Assembly (NCBI RefSeq): GCF_000428745.1
Contig: NZ_AUAN01000008.1
Coordinates: 44,526 to 108,525 of the forward strand
Source: Veillonella magna DSM 19857
GTDB lineage: Bacteria; Bacillota; Negativicutes; Veillonellales; Veillonellaceae
DNA: 64,000 nucleotides
Direction of reading: 5' to 3'
Each line of letters opens with the position of its first letter. Position 1 is the first letter of the stretch. Under the pieces are notes generated by a model. That model had not been told where the DNA came from, ran no database searches, and saw only the letters and a program-made list of their open reading frames with translations. The translations under genes and the position numbers were made by a program. This document shows, piece after piece, positions 63,145 through 64,000 of this stretch.

Positions 63145-63471
63145 TCATCAGTACGGTGTGTGAATGTAAGATGTGTTGATAATAGAATCGGCAAAATTTA
63201 CCGGTAATGATGATGTAAAAATAGGCAATACGAAAGATGTACCGGCAATACTACCGGCAAAGGTTAGGGTAAAAAGTTACGAAACTTTTGCACCTATACT
63301 TAAACTAAACGAAACTAAACTAAACATCTCTAAAGAAAGTACAAAGAAAGGTAGCGAAGCTATCCTTGAACAACCACAAAATAAATTAAAAAATGTAGAA
63401 GAGGGATTCGTCGTTTTGCCAACGCCATGGACAAAAATAACGCACGTTGCATACGTAAAAAACGAAAACTC

Positions 63472-63500
63472 TTTACAAACTTTTGGTTTCATGGTAATAT
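63472..63500 (+). promoter_or_regulatory. Promoter of the ompM-like gene
   Basis: TTTACA (63472-63477), a 17-bp spacer and TAATAT (63495-63500). Transcription would start near 63507, giving a leader of about 170 bases. Confidence 0.6.
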
Positions 63501-63506
63501 ACGTAT

Positions 63507-63675
63507 AGATTCAATGAGCGAACGAAAGCAAGATATTGATAACAGGTACAACATTTGTGAGGAAACGTGGACACTCCATCTAAGGAAATACCTCGAGTCG
63601 ATGGACGGCGAGTAGGGAGCGAAATGGAATCGACATTTAGTTTTTTTCTATTTCATTCCGAAAGGGGTATTTACA
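63507..63675 (+). promoter_or_regulatory. Long, potentially structured 5' leader of the ompM-like gene
   Basis: CTCC at 63574-63577 can pair with GGAG at 63616-63619. Inside it CCATC (63576-63580) pairs with GATGG (63600-63604) around AGG/CCT. Downstream, GGAAT (63626-63630) can pair with ATTCC (63655-63659) just before the AAAGGGG ribosome site, competing with GAAAT (63621)/ATTTC (63650). An AAATG/CATTT stem followed by T7 (63622-63647) is also possible. No known riboswitch class is recognised. The preceding 63145-63470 has no supported gene. Confidence 0.45.
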
Positions 63676-64000
63676 ATGAAAAAACGTTTTGCAGCCGTAT
63701 TTGCAGCAACTGCTGTATTGGGCGTAACAACTGCATTCGCAGCTAACCCGTTCTCCGATGTAACTCCGTCCGATTGGGCATACCAGAGTGTATCCCAGCT
63801 CGCAGCAGCTGGTGTAATCAACGGTTATCCGGATGGCACTTTCCAGGGCCAGAAAAACATCACTCGTTACGAAATGGCTCAGATGGTAGCTAAAGCAATG
63901 GCTAACGAATCTCGTGCTAATGCTGAACAGCAGGCTATGATCAACCGTTTGGCTGACGAATTCTCCAGCGAATTGAACAACCTCGGTGTTCGCGTAGCTA
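63676..64000 (+). CDS. ompM: OmpM-like SLH-domain outer-membrane porin, 3'-truncated
   Basis: The visible 108 residues show a signal peptide (MKKRFAAVFAATAVLGVTTAFA), one SLH domain (NPFSDVTPSDWAYQSVSQLAAAGVINGYPDGTFQGQ...ITRYEMAQMVAKAM) and the start of a coiled-coil linker (INRLADEFSSELNNLG). In Negativicutes such proteins bind polyamine-modified peptidoglycan through the SLH domain and cross the outer membrane with a C-terminal porin barrel, tethering the two. The barrel lies beyond the window. ATG 63676 follows AAAGGGG. Gene edge reached at 64000. Confidence 0.9.
   Translation, partial: MKKRFAAVFAATAVLGVTTAFAANPFSDVTPSDWAYQSVSQLAAAGVINGYPDGTFQGQKNITRYEMAQMVAKAMANESRANAEQQAMINRLADEFSSELNNLGVRVA

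Noticed and set aside
63173..63508. 111-codon open frame before the ompM gene
   Set aside because: No ribosome site, Lys/Asn-rich composition without domain pattern, and it runs over the likely ompM promoter.

Overview
The window comes from a diderm (two-membrane) Firmicute of the class Negativicutes, most likely the Veillonella branch of Veillonellaceae. Firmicute-type genes (ffh with ylxM, ylqD, a SpoIVB-like S55 protease, YitT) sit next to a complete outer-membrane programme: Lpx enzymes, Kdo synthesis, Lpt and Mla transport, BamA, TamB, TolC, three OmpH/Skp proteins. At the right edge is an OmpM-type porin with an SLH domain, the outer-membrane tether typical of this class. I cannot name the genus: core genes look richer in G+C than I would expect for Veillonella parvula itself.

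Layout. 1-3.03 kb: 3' end of a phosphodiester glycosidase-like gene, a small secreted barrel-sandwich protein and an S55 protease. 3.4-17.0 kb: an accessory region, strongly A+T-rich in its first half. It holds a WYL-regulator operon of unknown function (WYL regulator, HNH-like/glycine-zipper membrane protein, helical protein, 4Fe-4S protein), four zinc-ribbon membrane proteins, a small XRE regulator, an OatA-like acyltransferase, a Yip1-like protein and a penicillin-recognising lipoprotein. Three promoters here (3351, 9492, 10058) share one arrangement: the inverted repeat GGACA-N6-TGTCC placed 11 bp before a -10 box. This suggests one local regulon, and it is my leading candidate for an undescribed system.

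17.3-22.9 kb: translation and RNA genes (ylxM-ffh-rpsP-khpA-ylqD-rimM-trmD, a SPOUT methyltransferase, a YebC-family gene). 22.9-28.6 kb: a divergent TetR regulator, then mlaE-mlaF-mlaD and tolC; MlaD carries a C-terminal beta-barrel-like domain. 28.7-39.9 kb: tamB, a sigma-70 family factor, a single-pass protein, bamA, an unassigned envelope protein and three ompH-like genes. 40.0-57.8 kb: lpxD, lpxL, lpxC, fabZ, lpxA, lpxI, lpxB, msbA, waaA, lpxK, kdsB, kdsA, kdsD, kdsC, a second lpxL-like gene, lptC, lptA, lptB, lptF/G. Together these take UDP-GlcNAc to Kdo-lipid A, flip it and start its export. 57.8-64 kb: DUF3084 protein, RNase H-fold protein, YitT, signal peptidase I, two unassigned helical proteins and the truncated ompM gene with a long structured leader.

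Almost every gene is on the + strand; only the Yip1-like and TetR genes are on the - strand. I saw no rRNA, tRNA, CRISPR array, transposase or phage integrase. All assignments are by reading the sequence; no database search was possible.
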